Positions 1 to 9,008 of a DNA stretch of 64,000 bases are shown here, piece by piece. Source of the stretch: RGIG9060 sp045645985 (lineage in GTDB: Bacteria; Spirochaetota; Spirochaetia; Treponematales; Treponemataceae); assembly GCA_045645985.1 (NCBI GenBank), contig JAZRJV010000032.1, positions 35,647 through 99,646 on the forward strand. Reading direction: 5' to 3'. The position numbers and the translations under genes are program-made. The notes under the pieces were generated by a model that did not search any database, was not told the DNA's origin, and saw nothing but the letters and a program-made list of their open reading frames with translations. The number at the start of each line of letters is the position of its first letter. The first letter of the stretch is position 1.

Positions 1-251
1 CTTGGGGCTCATTAACAGGTGCTTACAATAAAGTTGGAGCAGTTCCAAATAAGGCTGCAAAATTAGTTGGAAAAAAAGAACCTTTCCCAGAAGTTGAAGT
101 AGATTTAGCAACTTATTCTACACAAAAAGCTTTAGATGGTCTTTTTATTAAAATCGCAGAAGAAGAAAAAAATATTAGAGAAAATCCTACAGATTATGCA
201 TCATCTTTGATAAAAAAAATCTTTGGTGCTGTAAAAAGTGGAAACTACTAA
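1..251 (+). CDS. DUF4197 family protein, C-terminal fragment
   Basis: The reading frame enters from the left edge and stops at a TAA at 249-251. It encodes about 82 residues. The end of the protein, with a KALDGLF segment followed by an IAEEEKNIRENP stretch and a final KKIFGAVKSG, matches the conserved C-terminus of DUF4197 proteins as I recall it. These are exported or periplasmic proteins of unknown role, usually about 220-240 residues, so roughly two thirds lies outside the window. A strong hairpin follows the stop. No start, signal peptide or upstream context can be judged from here. Confidence 0.75.
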   Translation, partial: WGSLTGAYNKVGAVPNKAAKLVGKKEPFPEVEVDLATYSTQKALDGLFIKIAEEEKNIRENPTDYASSLIKKIFGAVKSGNY

Positions 252-295
252 ACATAGCAAATTGTAAATTTTTAGTTTTGCAATTATTTTTAGAC

Positions 296-359
296 AAAAA
301 AAGCGTGGTTCTAAATGGAGTGTGGAATAGATTACACTTCATTCAAAACCACGCTTTTT
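296..359. terminator. Bidirectional intrinsic terminator
   Basis: Arms of about 13 bases (AAAAAGCGTGGTT and its complement) surround a further inner pairing of TGGAGTGT with ACACTTCA. A and T runs flank both sides, so it can end transcription of the upstream DUF4197 gene on the plus strand and of the convergent ACT-domain gene on the minus strand. Confidence 0.85.
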
Positions 360-376
360 GATTTTAAACTAAGCAT

Positions 377-646
377 TTAAATTCTGTGCATTGCAGAAAA
401 GACTTTTTCATTCATGATACTGATGTTTACATCCATTTGAGAACCAAGTTCTTCCATCTTTGAACGAACTTCATCAATAGAAATTTTAGATTCTTCCAAA
501 TCTACCATCATCATCATAACAAAATTTCCAGATAAAATTGTCTGGCTAATATCTACAATATTGATATTGTTTTCTGCAAGAATTGCGCTAACTCTTGCAA
601 TAATTCCTTTTTGGTCAGAACCAACTACAGTAATAATCGCTTTCAT
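377..646 (-). CDS. ACT domain protein (UPF0237-like)
   Basis: An 89-residue single ACT domain. It opens MKAIITVVGSDQKGIIARVS, which has the G-x-D-x-x-G-I-I pattern of amino-acid-binding ACT domains and the family's usual start. A second ATG 15 bases upstream would add MYYKL; I chose the downstream start because family members begin there. No clear Shine-Dalgarno supports either. The domain continues with a segment on inhibition of self-adhesion typical of the fold (ISQTILSGNFVMMMMVDL). Proteins of this size are thought to be regulatory ligand sensors of the GcvR type; the ligand is unknown. It stands alone between convergent and divergent neighbours. Confidence 0.8.
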   Translation of the reverse strand: MKAIITVVGSDQKGIIARVSAILAENNINIVDISQTILSGNFVMMMMVDLEESKISIDEVRSKMEELGSQMDVNISIMNEKVFSAMHRI

Positions 647-790
647 AAGTTTATAGTACACAAATCTTGCATCAAAATCAACTAGATTTTACTTCTTATA
701 TTTCAATCCTAACGATAAAGAACAATTAAGAATATTGTCAAAGAAACTTGTACTTGTTCCAACTATATAGAACTTTTAACAAAAAACTGA

Positions 791-796
791 TATAAT
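791..796 (+). promoter_or_regulatory. -10 box immediately upstream of purD
   Basis: TATAAT ends seven bases before the purD ATG. Initiation at the usual distance from a -10 box would start the mRNA at or next to the start codon. No Shine-Dalgarno sequence is present between the box and the ATG. A weak TAGAAC lies 17 bases upstream at 768-773. Confidence 0.6.
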
Positions 797-803
797 CATT
801 TTT

Positions 804-2147
804 ATGAAAGTAGCAGTTATTGGTTCAGGCGGCCGTGAACACGCCATCAGTTGGGCTTTGGCAAAAAGCGATAAAGTTAGTCAAGTTATCTGTATTCCAG
901 GAAACGGTGGAACAGCAACAGAAGCAAAATGTACAAATATCAATCCTTCAGAATGCGATTACGCAGAAGGTTTAACTGGAATTGATGCAATGGTACAAGT
1001 TTGCGCTTACGAAAAAGTTGATTTTGTAGTTGTAGGACCAGAAGATCCACTTGCCATGGGAATTTCTGAGCAACTTTGGAATTGTGGCATTCCAGTTGTT
1101 GGGCCAAAAGCAAAAGGTGCACAATTAGAAGCAAGTAAAGATGTTGCAAAAACATTTATGCAAAAATACGGCGTTGCTTGTGCAGAAAGCAAAACTTTTA
1201 CAAACGCAAAAGAAGCACACGATTATGTTGCTCAAAAAGGCGCTCCAATCGTTATCAAAGCAGACGGACTTGCAGCAGGTAAAGGGGTAGTTGTAGCCTT
1301 AACAGAAAAAGATGCACAAGATGCAATCACTTCATTTATGGAAGATGGAAAATTAGGGGATGCCGGAAAATCACTTGTTATTGAAGAATATCTTTCTGGC
1401 GTTGAAATTTCAATTTTATCAGCAGTAAGTGTTGCTCCAAACGATAAATGTGGATGCACTTATGGCGACAATGTAACAATCGTGCCATTTGTAACCGCTC
1501 GTGACCACAAACGACTTTTAGACGGCGCAAAAGGTCCAAACACAGGTGGAATGGGAGCAATCGCACCAGTTCAAGATGTTACTCCAGAACAATTAGCAGA
1601 TTTTGAAAAAAATATTTTGCAACCAACTCTCAAAGGTATGATTGAAGAAAAAATGGATTATCGAGGATTCATTTTCTTTGGAATTATGCTTACAAAAAAT
1701 GGTCCAAAACTTCTTGAATACAATGTTCGACTTGGCGACCCAGAAACACAAGCAGTTCTTCCTTTGATGGATTTTGATTTTGCAGATATGTGTCTTGCTA
1801 TCATCAATGGAACTTTGAAAGATTTTGACTTCAAATGGAAGAAAGGATTTTCTTGCGCTCCAGTTGCAGTTTCAGGCGGATATCCTGAAAGCTATAAAAA
1901 AGGATTTGAAATTTCTATCGATAAAGAAGTTGTAGAAAAATCTGGAACAAAAGTTTTTATTGCAGGTGGAAATATCAAAGACGACAAACTTGTAACAAGT
2001 GGCGGAAGAGTTTTGGCAGCAAGTAGTTTTGGCGAAACTTTTGAACAAGCTTGGCAAAATTCTTACAAAGCACTAGAATCAATTTCTTTTACAGATATGT
2101 TTTACAGAAAAGATATTGGACTTCCAGGGGCTGCTGAAAGTTTGTAA
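804..2147 (+). CDS. purD: Phosphoribosylamine-glycine ligase (GARS)
   Basis: The 447-residue protein catalyses the ATP-dependent joining of glycine to 5-phosphoribosylamine, the second step of purine synthesis. It begins MKVAVIGSGGREHAI, the N-terminal signature of PurD. The ATP-grasp core is visible as VIKADGLAAGKGVVVA near residue 150, then GPNTGGMGAIAP and EYNVRLGDPETQ near residue 310, which holds the metal-binding residues. Length is slightly above the usual 420-430 owing to a short cysteine-containing insertion near residue 210 (APNDKCGCTYGDN). It is a single-gene unit: a -10 box sits just before the ATG and a strong hairpin follows the stop. No other pur gene is nearby. Confidence 0.97.
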   Translation: MKVAVIGSGGREHAISWALAKSDKVSQVICIPGNGGTATEAKCTNINPSECDYAEGLTGIDAMVQVCAYEKVDFVVVGPEDPLAMGISEQLWNCGIPVVGPKAKGAQLEASKDVAKTFMQKYGVACAESKTFTNAKEAHDYVAQKGAPIVIKADGLAAGKGVVVALTEKDAQDAITSFMEDGKLGDAGKSLVIEEYLSGVEISILSAVSVAPNDKCGCTYGDNVTIVPFVTARDHKRLLDGAKGPNTGGMGAIAPVQDVTPEQLADFEKNILQPTLKGMIEEKMDYRGFIFFGIMLTKNGPKLLEYNVRLGDPETQAVLPLMDFDFADMCLAIINGTLKDFDFKWKKGFSCAPVAVSGGYPESYKKGFEISIDKEVVEKSGTKVFIAGGNIKDDKLVTSGGRVLAASSFGETFEQAWQNSYKALESISFTDMFYRKDIGLPGAAESL

Positions 2148-2176
2148 TATTTTTAGATAAAAATTCAACAGACAAC

Positions 2177-2209
2177 AAAAAGGCTGTCCACTTTTAAGAC
2201 AGCCTTTTT
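2177..2209. terminator. Bidirectional intrinsic terminator after purD
   Basis: A perfect 12-base stem (AAAAAGGCTGTC with GACAGCCTTTTT) encloses a 9-base loop, with T runs on both strands. It lies between convergent purD and the acyl-CoA synthetase and can serve both. Confidence 0.9.
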
Positions 2210-2222
2210 CATTTTAAACTGA

Positions 2223-3854
2223 TTATTTTTTGCCACGAATTTCTACGCGACGAATTTTTCCGCTGTGAGTTTTTGGTAATTCTTCAACAAATTCAATTAA
2301 GCGCGGAGTTTTGTAGTTTGCAGTATTTTTTTTGGCAAAAAGTTTGATTTCTCTGGCTAAATCTCTGCAAGGCTTAAATCCTTCTTTTACAACAATAGTT
2401 GCCTTTACAATTTGACCTCGTTTATCATCTTGAACTCCCGTAACAGCACATTCAAAAACTGCAGGATGATTTAACAAAACTGATTCTACTTCAAAAGGAC
2501 TGATTCTAAAGCCAGAACTTTTTATCATATCATCTGTACGACCTTCAAACCAAAAATATCCGTCTTTGTCTTTTCGCCCTGAATCTCCAGTGTGATAAAT
2601 TCCATCTTTGAAAACTGAATTTGTCCTTTCTTCATCGTCAAAATATCCCGCAAACATTCCAAGAGGACGAGATTTATCAATTCTAACGACGATTTCACCT
2701 ACTTCATCAAAATCACAAGAACTTCCATCTGGACGAATTACATCTAAATCGTAATTTGGAGAAGCCTTCCCCATGGAGCCAACTTTCACTTTATCCCAAG
2801 GAAAAGTTCCCGCTGTTAAAGTTAATTCAGTTTGTCCGTAGCCTTCCCGCAAAGTGATACCAGTTTTTTCTTTGAAGTTATCAAAAATATCTTGAGTTAA
2901 AGCTTCTCCGGCAGTTGTACATTCTTCAAGATTTGATAAATCGAATTTTGATAAATCTTCACGCAAAAGGTAGCGATAAGCAGTTGGTGGAGCACAAAAT
3001 GAAGTTACTTTGTAATTTTGTATGTGGTCTAAAATTTTCTTTGGCACAAATGTTTCCATATCGTAAACAAAAACTGCACAACCGCAAAGCCATTGTCCGT
3101 AGATTTTTCCCCAAAGTGCTTTTGCCCATCCCGTTTCTGCAAGACTTAAATGCAATCCGTTTTCTTTTACATTTTGCCAACATTTTGCGGTAACAATGTG
3201 CCCCAAAGGATAAAAATAATTATGGCTTACCATTTTTGGATAGCCGGAAGTTCCAGAAGTAAAATATAAAATACAAATATCTTCATTTTCAGAACAGCGA
3301 CTATCTGCAAAATCTGAACTTGCATTTTCAAATAAACTTTCAAAATTTATCCAACCATCTTTGTTCCCATTTGCTAACATTAACTGAGGAACTTTTCTAT
3401 TATCAAAATATTTTCCTTTCAACTCATAAATTGATTCTTCAATATGAGAAATCACACATTCTTCGTTTAGAGCAACAACCATTTTTATATTCGCTTTTTC
3501 AATTCGATAAGTTATGTCAGAAGGAAGAAGTTGAACTGTGGCAGGAACAGCAATCGCTCCGATTTTATGCAAAGCCAAAAGCATATACCAAAATTCGTAG
3601 CGACGGCGCAACATCAGCATAACCGCATCACCTTTTTTTATTCCAAGGGACTTTAGAACATTGGCTGTTTTGTTCACTTGTTTTGAAAGTTCCCCAAAGG
3701 TAAGAATTTTTTCAGAATTATTATCGTCGCACCAAACTAATGCAATTTTTTCTGGTTCTTCGATTGCAAATCTATCCACAACATCAAAAGCAAAATTAAA
3801 ATGCTCAGGCTTTTTTGTGATGTAATTTTCGTCTATATATTCATTCAAAAACAT
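2223..3854 (-). CDS. Acyl-CoA synthetase, medium-chain (MACS) type
   Basis: A 543-residue AMP-forming ligase that would activate a carboxylate to its acyl-CoA via an acyl-adenylate. Motifs in order are the phosphate-binding loop LYFTSGTSGYPK near residue 205, REGYGQTEL near 340, YHTGDSGRKDKDGYFWFEGR near 420 and the C-terminal catalytic lysine in PKTHSGKIRR. The pattern resembles acetyl/medium-chain acyl-CoA synthetases more than long-chain FadD. A GTG 12 bases upstream is in frame, but the sequence GTGAGGAAAAAA places an AGGA eight bases before the ATG at 3852-3854, so I read the GTG as part of the ribosome-binding region. The substrate cannot be told from sequence. Confidence 0.88.
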   Translation of the reverse strand: MFLNEYIDENYITKKPEHFNFAFDVVDRFAIEEPEKIALVWCDDNNSEKILTFGELSKQVNKTANVLKSLGIKKGDAVMLMLRRRYEFWYMLLALHKIGAIAVPATVQLLPSDITYRIEKANIKMVVALNEECVISHIEESIYELKGKYFDNRKVPQLMLANGNKDGWINFESLFENASSDFADSRCSENEDICILYFTSGTSGYPKMVSHNYFYPLGHIVTAKCWQNVKENGLHLSLAETGWAKALWGKIYGQWLCGCAVFVYDMETFVPKKILDHIQNYKVTSFCAPPTAYRYLLREDLSKFDLSNLEECTTAGEALTQDIFDNFKEKTGITLREGYGQTELTLTAGTFPWDKVKVGSMGKASPNYDLDVIRPDGSSCDFDEVGEIVVRIDKSRPLGMFAGYFDDEERTNSVFKDGIYHTGDSGRKDKDGYFWFEGRTDDMIKSSGFRISPFEVESVLLNHPAVFECAVTGVQDDKRGQIVKATIVVKEGFKPCRDLAREIKLFAKKNTANYKTPRLIEFVEELPKTHSGKIRRVEIRGKK

Positions 3855-3916
3855 TTTTTTCCTCACTAAAAATGATAGATACTGAAAATAATTCAGTATG
3901 TCATCACTTACTTAGA

Positions 3917-3969
3917 CACAAAAAATGCAATTCTGTTGCAGACTTTTACAACAAAATTGCATTTTTTGT
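3917..3969 (-). terminator. Terminator of the fab-acc operon
   Basis: A long stem pairs ACAAAAAATGCAATT.TGTTG with CAACAAAATTGCATTTTTTGT, with one or two mismatches and a ten-base loop. It lies directly after the accA stop and ends in T runs on the minus strand. Confidence 0.85.
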
Positions 3970-3997
3970 CAATTTGTCGATAAAATTCTAAAAAAAA

Positions 3998-4921
3998 TTA
4001 TACTTCTTTAAAATTACCCATATTTTGAATTTTTTTGTTTCGATATTTTACAAGCACAGATGCATTTCTACTCATTAAATCTTTCAAATCTTTTACAACT
4101 TGCTTTCGGATATTTTCGGCTGTTTCCTTTGGATTATTTTGAGCTCCACCTTCTGATTCTGGAATCACTCCATTTACAACTTTTAAACCTAAAACTTCTT
4201 TACTTGTAATTTTAAGCATTGCGGCAGCATCTTTTGCACGAGAAGAATCTCTCAAAAGAATTGAAGCACAACCTTCTGGCGAAATTACTGAATAAATTGC
4301 ATTTTCAAGCATATAGATTTTGTCGCCTACGCCAATTCCCAAAGCGCCACCAGAACCACCTTCTCCAATTATAATACAAATAATCGGTGTTCGTAACTGA
4401 CTAAATTCACGCAAGTTTACTGCAATGGCTTCTCCGATTCCCCGTTCTTCAGCGCCAAGTCCAGGATAAGCTCCTTGAGTATCGATAAAAGTGATTATCG
4501 GACGATGGAATTTTTCTGCCTGTTTTGCAAGACGAAGAGCTTTTCTATAACCTTCAGGATTTGCCATACCACCGTTTCTATCGATAGTTTCTCGTAAGTT
4601 TCGACCTTTCATATTTCCGATAACTGTAACTGGGATTCCGTCGATAAATCCGATTCCACCAACCATAGCAGGATCATCACCAAAATATCTATCACCGTGA
4701 AGTTCTACAAAATCATCAATTATCATTTCGATATAATCTAAAGCACGAGGTCTATCGCTATGACGAGCAAGTTCTACATGTTTCCAAACCTTTTCCGTTG
4801 CATCTTTACTAGACTGTAATTTTTTAGTGATTTTTTCAATTTCTTCAGAAAAATCAAGTCCAGTTTTTTTTGCCATTTCTTGTAATTCTTCAAGTATTTT
4901 TTCTTGTTCTTTATCACTCAT
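3998..4921 (-). CDS. accA: Acetyl-CoA carboxylase carboxyltransferase subunit alpha
   Basis: The 307-residue alpha subunit of the carboxyltransferase, which with AccD moves the carboxyl group from carboxybiotin to acetyl-CoA. An N-terminal helical segment (about 50 residues) precedes the crotonase-like core. Recognisable blocks are ELHGDRYFGDDPAMVGGIG near residue 73, FIDTQGAYPGLGAEERG near 145 and IIIGEGGSGGALGIG near 185. Length matches the family (about 315). It is the last gene of the nine-gene operon, 15 bases after accD, and is followed by a strong terminator. Confidence 0.97.
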   Translation of the reverse strand: MSDKEQEKILEELQEMAKKTGLDFSEEIEKITKKLQSSKDATEKVWKHVELARHSDRPRALDYIEMIIDDFVELHGDRYFGDDPAMVGGIGFIDGIPVTVIGNMKGRNLRETIDRNGGMANPEGYRKALRLAKQAEKFHRPIITFIDTQGAYPGLGAEERGIGEAIAVNLREFSQLRTPIICIIIGEGGSGGALGIGVGDKIYMLENAIYSVISPEGCASILLRDSSRAKDAAAMLKITSKEVLGLKVVNGVIPESEGGAQNNPKETAENIRKQVVKDLKDLMSRNASVLVKYRNKKIQNMGNFKEV

Positions 4922-4936
4922 AAAAAATTGCCTTTC

Positions 4937-5725
4937 TTATTTGAAATTACTCATGTGAGCATCTATCATTTTTGTCCAAAAAGATTTTTGTTCATTTCGT
5001 GGCACGATAACATCAACAAATCCTTTTTTTTGCTGAAATTCAGCCCGTTGAAATCCTTCTGGAAGTTTTTGTCGAATTGTGCCTTCAATTACTCGAGGTC
5101 CAGCAAATCCGATTAAAGCGTTTGGTTCTGCACAAATTAAATCTCCAAGCATTGCAAAGCTTGCGGTAACTCCACCTGTAGTTGGATCACAAAGCATTAC
5201 AAAATATGGAACACCAGCATTATCCATCATAGCGGCAGCGCTAGAAGTTTTTGCCATTTGCATAAGTGAATATAAACCTTCTTGCATACGAGCACCACCA
5301 GAAGTTGCATAAATGATAACTGGAATTTTTTCTTCTGCGCCTTTGCACATAAGCCGAGAAATTTTTTCACCAACAACTGAACCCATGGAACCACCCATAA
5401 AAGCAAAAGACATTACGCCAAGCAAAGCTTTTCGTTCGTTGATTGTACAACTTCCTGTTAAAACTGCATCCTCAAGTTTGGTTTTTTCCTTTGCAGCTTG
5501 AAGTTTTTCGTCGTAGCCTTCCATTTCGATTGGATTATTGCTAGAAAGATTTTTGTAAAGTTCAACAAAACTATCTTTGTCAGCAATATAATTCACTCTT
5601 TCTACAGCATCCATTCGCAAGTGATAATCACAATTTGGACAAACTTTTAAATTATCGATATATGCTTGTTCTGTATGCCCAACTTTACAATGTGGACATT
5701 CTTTTAAATCTTTTAATTCTTCCAC
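4937..5725 (-). CDS. accD: Acetyl-CoA carboxylase carboxyltransferase subunit beta
   Basis: The 262-residue beta subunit of the carboxyltransferase. It opens with a four-cysteine zinc ribbon, CPHCKVG and 14 residues later CPNC, then the crotonase-fold core containing YATSGGARMQEGLYSLMQMA near residue 140 and FAGPRVIEGTI near 205. It is shorter than the 285-300 residues common elsewhere because the segment before the zinc ribbon is only eight residues long. The start is GTG with GAGGAG seven bases upstream. It sits 14 bases after accC in the operon. Confidence 0.97.
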   Translation of the reverse strand: MEELKDLKECPHCKVGHTEQAYIDNLKVCPNCDYHLRMDAVERVNYIADKDSFVELYKNLSSNNPIEMEGYDEKLQAAKEKTKLEDAVLTGSCTINERKALLGVMSFAFMGGSMGSVVGEKISRLMCKGAEEKIPVIIYATSGGARMQEGLYSLMQMAKTSSAAAMMDNAGVPYFVMLCDPTTGGVTASFAMLGDLICAEPNALIGFAGPRVIEGTIRQKLPEGFQRAEFQQKKGFVDVIVPRNEQKSFWTKMIDAHMSNFK

Positions 5726-5739
5726 GATTTCTCCTCAAC

Positions 5740-7059
5740 TTATGTAGAAGGAAATAACTCTGAGTAAAGGCTTGTACCAAAGTTTCCACCCACAAATTGT
5801 TTTGATTTTAAAATTTGTTTTTGTTCTTCGATATTTGTTTGGATTCCTTCCACAACTAATTCATCTAAAGCACAAAGCAATTTTTGTATAACACGATTTC
5901 TATCTGTATCATAAGCAATCAACTTTGCAATCATTGAATCATAATGAGGAAGAACAGAATAACCTTGATAAATAAAACTATCAAATCTGATTCCAGGTCC
6001 ACCCGGAATCTGAAGATTTGTAATTTTACCTGGAGTCCGTGCGTTAATTCTGGCTTCCATTGCCCAACCTTTTAGTTCAACATTTTCTGGATTTACTTCA
6101 AGATTTTGACCATCGCAAACTCTTATTTGCTCACGAATAATATCAATTCCACTTACAAATTCTGAAACTGGATGTTCAACTTGGATTCGAGCATTTACTT
6201 CCATAAAATAAAAATCATTTCCAGAAACCAAAAATTCGATAGTTCCTGCCCCACGATAATTCAAATCTGAAAAAAGTTTTACGGCACCTAAAGTCATTTT
6301 TTGGCGCATTTGTTCACTTACGGCAGGAGAAGGACTTTCTTCTATCAATTTTTGATGATTTTTTTGCATTGAACAATCTCGTTCACCAAGAACTGATACA
6401 TTACCTTTTCCGTCTGCCAAAATTTGCAATTCCACATGGCGAGGATTTACCATATATTTTTCGATATAAATTGTACCGTCAGCAAAGTTTGCTAAAGCTT
6501 CTGTAGAAGCGATTTTTATGTTTTCTGCTAAATCTTCTTTTTTCCAGACGATTCGCATTCCTTTTCCACCACCACCACTTGCAGCTTTGATGATAACTGG
6601 CAAACCGCATTTTTCAGCTACTGCGATGGCATCTTTTTCGTTATCAATAGCGCCATCACTTCCCGGTGTAATTGGTAATCCAGCTTTTAACGCAGTTGCT
6701 CTAGCCTGAACTTTATCTCCAAGCATTTCAATTGTTTTTGGGTCTGGACCAATCCAGATAAGACCAGCTTTTTCAATATCGCGAGCAAAATCTGCGTTTT
6801 CAGACAAAAATCCAACTCCCGGATGAATTGCTTGACAATTTGTTCGTAAAGCAGCAGTGATAATTGCGTTTGCGTTAAGATAACTTTTGCTTGAAGAAGC
6901 AGGTCCTATACAAACAGCTTTATCAGCCATTTTTACATGTAAATTATCTTTATCCGCTGTAGAATACACAGCAACAGTTTCGATTCCAAGTTCACGACAT
7001 GCTCTGATAATTCTAACTGCGATTTCGCCTCGGTTTGCAATCAATAAGCGTTTTATCAT
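5740..7059 (-). CDS. accC: Acetyl-CoA carboxylase biotin carboxylase subunit
   Basis: The 439-residue ATP-grasp enzyme carboxylates the biotin on AccB using bicarbonate and ATP. Diagnostic blocks are KRLLIANRGEIAVRIIRACR at the start, IKAASGGGGKGMRIV near residue 157 (ATP-binding glycine loop), and FMEVNARIQVEHPVSE near 285, which holds the metal and catalytic residues. Length is typical. It lies 12 bases after accB, as in most bacteria. Confidence 0.97.
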   Translation of the reverse strand: MIKRLLIANRGEIAVRIIRACRELGIETVAVYSTADKDNLHVKMADKAVCIGPASSSKSYLNANAIITAALRTNCQAIHPGVGFLSENADFARDIEKAGLIWIGPDPKTIEMLGDKVQARATALKAGLPITPGSDGAIDNEKDAIAVAEKCGLPVIIKAASGGGGKGMRIVWKKEDLAENIKIASTEALANFADGTIYIEKYMVNPRHVELQILADGKGNVSVLGERDCSMQKNHQKLIEESPSPAVSEQMRQKMTLGAVKLFSDLNYRGAGTIEFLVSGNDFYFMEVNARIQVEHPVSEFVSGIDIIREQIRVCDGQNLEVNPENVELKGWAMEARINARTPGKITNLQIPGGPGIRFDSFIYQGYSVLPHYDSMIAKLIAYDTDRNRVIQKLLCALDELVVEGIQTNIEEQKQILKSKQFVGGNFGTSLYSELFPST

Positions 7060-7071
7060 TTTTGCCTACTT

Positions 7072-7572
7072 TTAAACTTTTTTTACTTTGAATATTGGTT
7101 GGTCAAATTCCACCAATTCACCATTTGCCACCAAAATTTCTTCAATAACACAATCGTATTCAGCTTCCAAGGTATTCATCATTTTCATTGCTTCTAAAAT
7201 ACAAAGTGGTTGTCCTTTTTTGATAGATTTTCCCACTTCGCAATACACAGGAGCATCAGGAGAAGGCGCTCTGTAAAAAGTTCCAACGATTGGACTTTTT
7301 ATCACATTTGCACTTTCTTCATTTTGTGAATTTGAAGAAACAGAACTTGATTGTGATGCAGTATTTTCAACTGGCAAAGTAACTGGTACTTGAGGAACTT
7401 GTGTTACCACAGGATTTACTGGAGCAACCTGATTTACAGGAACTGAAACTTTCTTTTCAAAAGCATCTTCTTTTTTCAAAGAAATTGAACAATCCCCTTT
7501 TTGTAATTTTAATGAAACAGCACTACTTGAATCGAATGCTTGTAATAATTCTAAAATAAACTTATCTTCCAT
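7072..7572 (-). CDS. accB: Biotin carboxyl carrier protein of acetyl-CoA carboxylase
   Basis: The 166-residue carrier of the biotin prosthetic group. An N-terminal amphipathic region is followed by a flexible Pro/Val/Gln/Ser-rich linker (about residues 50-95) and a C-terminal biotinyl domain with EAMKMMN, whose first lysine is the biotinylation site, near residue 130. I start it at the ATG at 7570-7572, preceded by GGAAGA; a longer frame exists but would overlap fabV and lacks homology. It is 19 bases downstream of fabV. Confidence 0.95.
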   Translation of the reverse strand: MEDKFILELLQAFDSSSAVSLKLQKGDCSISLKKEDAFEKKVSVPVNQVAPVNPVVTQVPQVPVTLPVENTASQSSSVSSNSQNEESANVIKSPIVGTFYRAPSPDAPVYCEVGKSIKKGQPLCILEAMKMMNTLEAEYDCVIEEILVANGELVEFDQPIFKVKKV

Positions 7573-7591
7573 AATTAATCTTCCATATACA

Positions 7592-8806
7592 TTAGAATTG
7601 GTCAAAGCGAGAAACATCTGCCTCGTAATCTACGCCATCAATTTCAAAACCACTTGTTGCCAAGAAATCTTTTTTGTAACCTTCAAGGTCAACTAAATCT
7701 TTTGCATTTTCAGTAGTAACTTTTGGCATAAGTTCATCAACTTTTTTCTGAACTTCTTCTGACAATTCCCAATCATCAATTCTGATACGATTTTCTGAAT
7801 CCACAGGAATTGCAGTTTGTCCTTTATCATTTTTTTCTGAAATATAAAGTCTAGCATCAAAAAGTCTGTTGATTTGTTCAATACATCCTTCGTGATTTCC
7901 CATTTCTTTCATAACTTTGAAAAGTGAAGCCAAATATAGCGGAATTACTGGAATTACAGCACTTGATTTTGTTACCAAACCTTTATTTACAGAAACAAAA
8001 GCTCGTCCATTAAATGCTGACATTTGTTCGTTAAGCGAAAGAGCTGTAGCTTCAAGATGTTCTTTTGCTTTTCCGATTGTTCCGTTTCTGTAAAGAGCTT
8101 GAGTTGCTTCTGGTCCAATGTAAGAATATGCAACTGTGATACAACCTTCTGCCAAAAGTCCTGCTTTTGTAAGTTGGTCAATCCAGATTTGCCAGTCTTC
8201 ACCACCCATAACTTTTACTGTGTTACTAGCTTCTTCTTCAGTTGCTGGTTCTGCAGAAATTTCTTTTAATTCACCTGTAAATGGATCAATTGTTGTTCCT
8301 GTAAAAGTTTTTCCAAAAGGTTTCAAAACTGATTTGTACATAATTCCAGTTTCTGGGTCAGTTCTAACTGGACTTGCAAGGCTATAAACTACAAGGTCAA
8401 ATTTGATGTTGTTTTCTTTTGCAAGATTAATAACTTCAGTTTTTATTTCGTTGGAATAAGCGTCACCATTTATTGTTTTGCTAAAAATTCCTGCTTCTTT
8501 TGCACAATTATCAAAAGCAAGATTATTGTACCAACCTGCTGTTCCGCATTTTGTTTCTGTTCCAGCTTTTTCAAAAGAAACACCGATAGTTTTTGCATCG
8601 TATCCAAAAGTTGATACGATTCTACTTGCTAATCCGTATCCATTTGAACAACCTAAAACTAAAACATTTTTTGGACTTACAGATGAAGTTCCTCTTTCTG
8701 CTCGTCGTTTTTTTGTATATTCAATTTGATTTTCAACTGCTTTTTTACATCCAATAGGATGAGAATTAAGACAGATGTTACTTCTAATCATTGGTTTAAT
8801 TTGCAT
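7592..8806 (-). CDS. fabV: Trans-2-enoyl-ACP/CoA reductase, FabV type
   Basis: The 404-residue NADH-dependent enoyl reductase completes each elongation cycle. FabV is the SDR-superfamily form that includes the characterised Treponema denticola Ter enzyme and is generally insensitive to triclosan. The N-terminal MIRSNICLNSHPIGC, the Rossmann segment NVLVLGCSNGYGLASR and the active-site Y-x8-K motif (YSYIGPEATQALYRNGTIGK, final Tyr and Lys) are all present. Start is the ATG at 8804-8806 with GGAGA seven bases upstream. Within the operon it replaces FabI/FabK. Whether it acts mainly on ACP or CoA substrates cannot be seen from sequence. Confidence 0.96.
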   Translation of the reverse strand: MQIKPMIRSNICLNSHPIGCKKAVENQIEYTKKRRAERGTSSVSPKNVLVLGCSNGYGLASRIVSTFGYDAKTIGVSFEKAGTETKCGTAGWYNNLAFDNCAKEAGIFSKTINGDAYSNEIKTEVINLAKENNIKFDLVVYSLASPVRTDPETGIMYKSVLKPFGKTFTGTTIDPFTGELKEISAEPATEEEASNTVKVMGGEDWQIWIDQLTKAGLLAEGCITVAYSYIGPEATQALYRNGTIGKAKEHLEATALSLNEQMSAFNGRAFVSVNKGLVTKSSAVIPVIPLYLASLFKVMKEMGNHEGCIEQINRLFDARLYISEKNDKGQTAIPVDSENRIRIDDWELSEEVQKKVDELMPKVTTENAKDLVDLEGYKKDFLATSGFEIDGVDYEADVSRFDQF

Positions 8807-9008
8807 AAAAATCTCCAAATGCGCATTATTAACTTCTCAGAAAAAAATAAAAAAACACTCCGGTTTCGATTCGCTCAAATGTCGTATTTTTTCCTTTTTT
8901 TCTTACAGTTAATAATGCTCACTTATTTCATAAACATAAGTAAGGAAAAGTTTGCAACGCAAACTTAAAATATTTAACCTTCGCTTATGGAGTGTTTAGT
9001 TGGAAATG
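8807..9008 (-). promoter_or_regulatory. Structured spacer between fabZ and fabV
   Basis: This about 200-base gap is unlike the 6-24 base spacings elsewhere in the operon. AAACACTCC at 8853-8861 and GGAGTGTTT at 8989-8997 form inverted arms about 130 bases apart. Between them are a perfect 8-base hairpin (AAGTTTGC/GCAAACTT, 8948-8966) and an imperfect ACTTAT/ATAAGT hairpin near 8919-8943. On the minus strand the last arm runs into T-rich sequence, so an attenuator, a processing site or a small inserted element are all possible. Confidence 0.45.

Noticed and set aside
8726..8968. 80-residue plus-strand frame over the fabV start
   Set aside because: It is antisense to the conserved FabV N-terminus and is caused by the AT-rich spacer.
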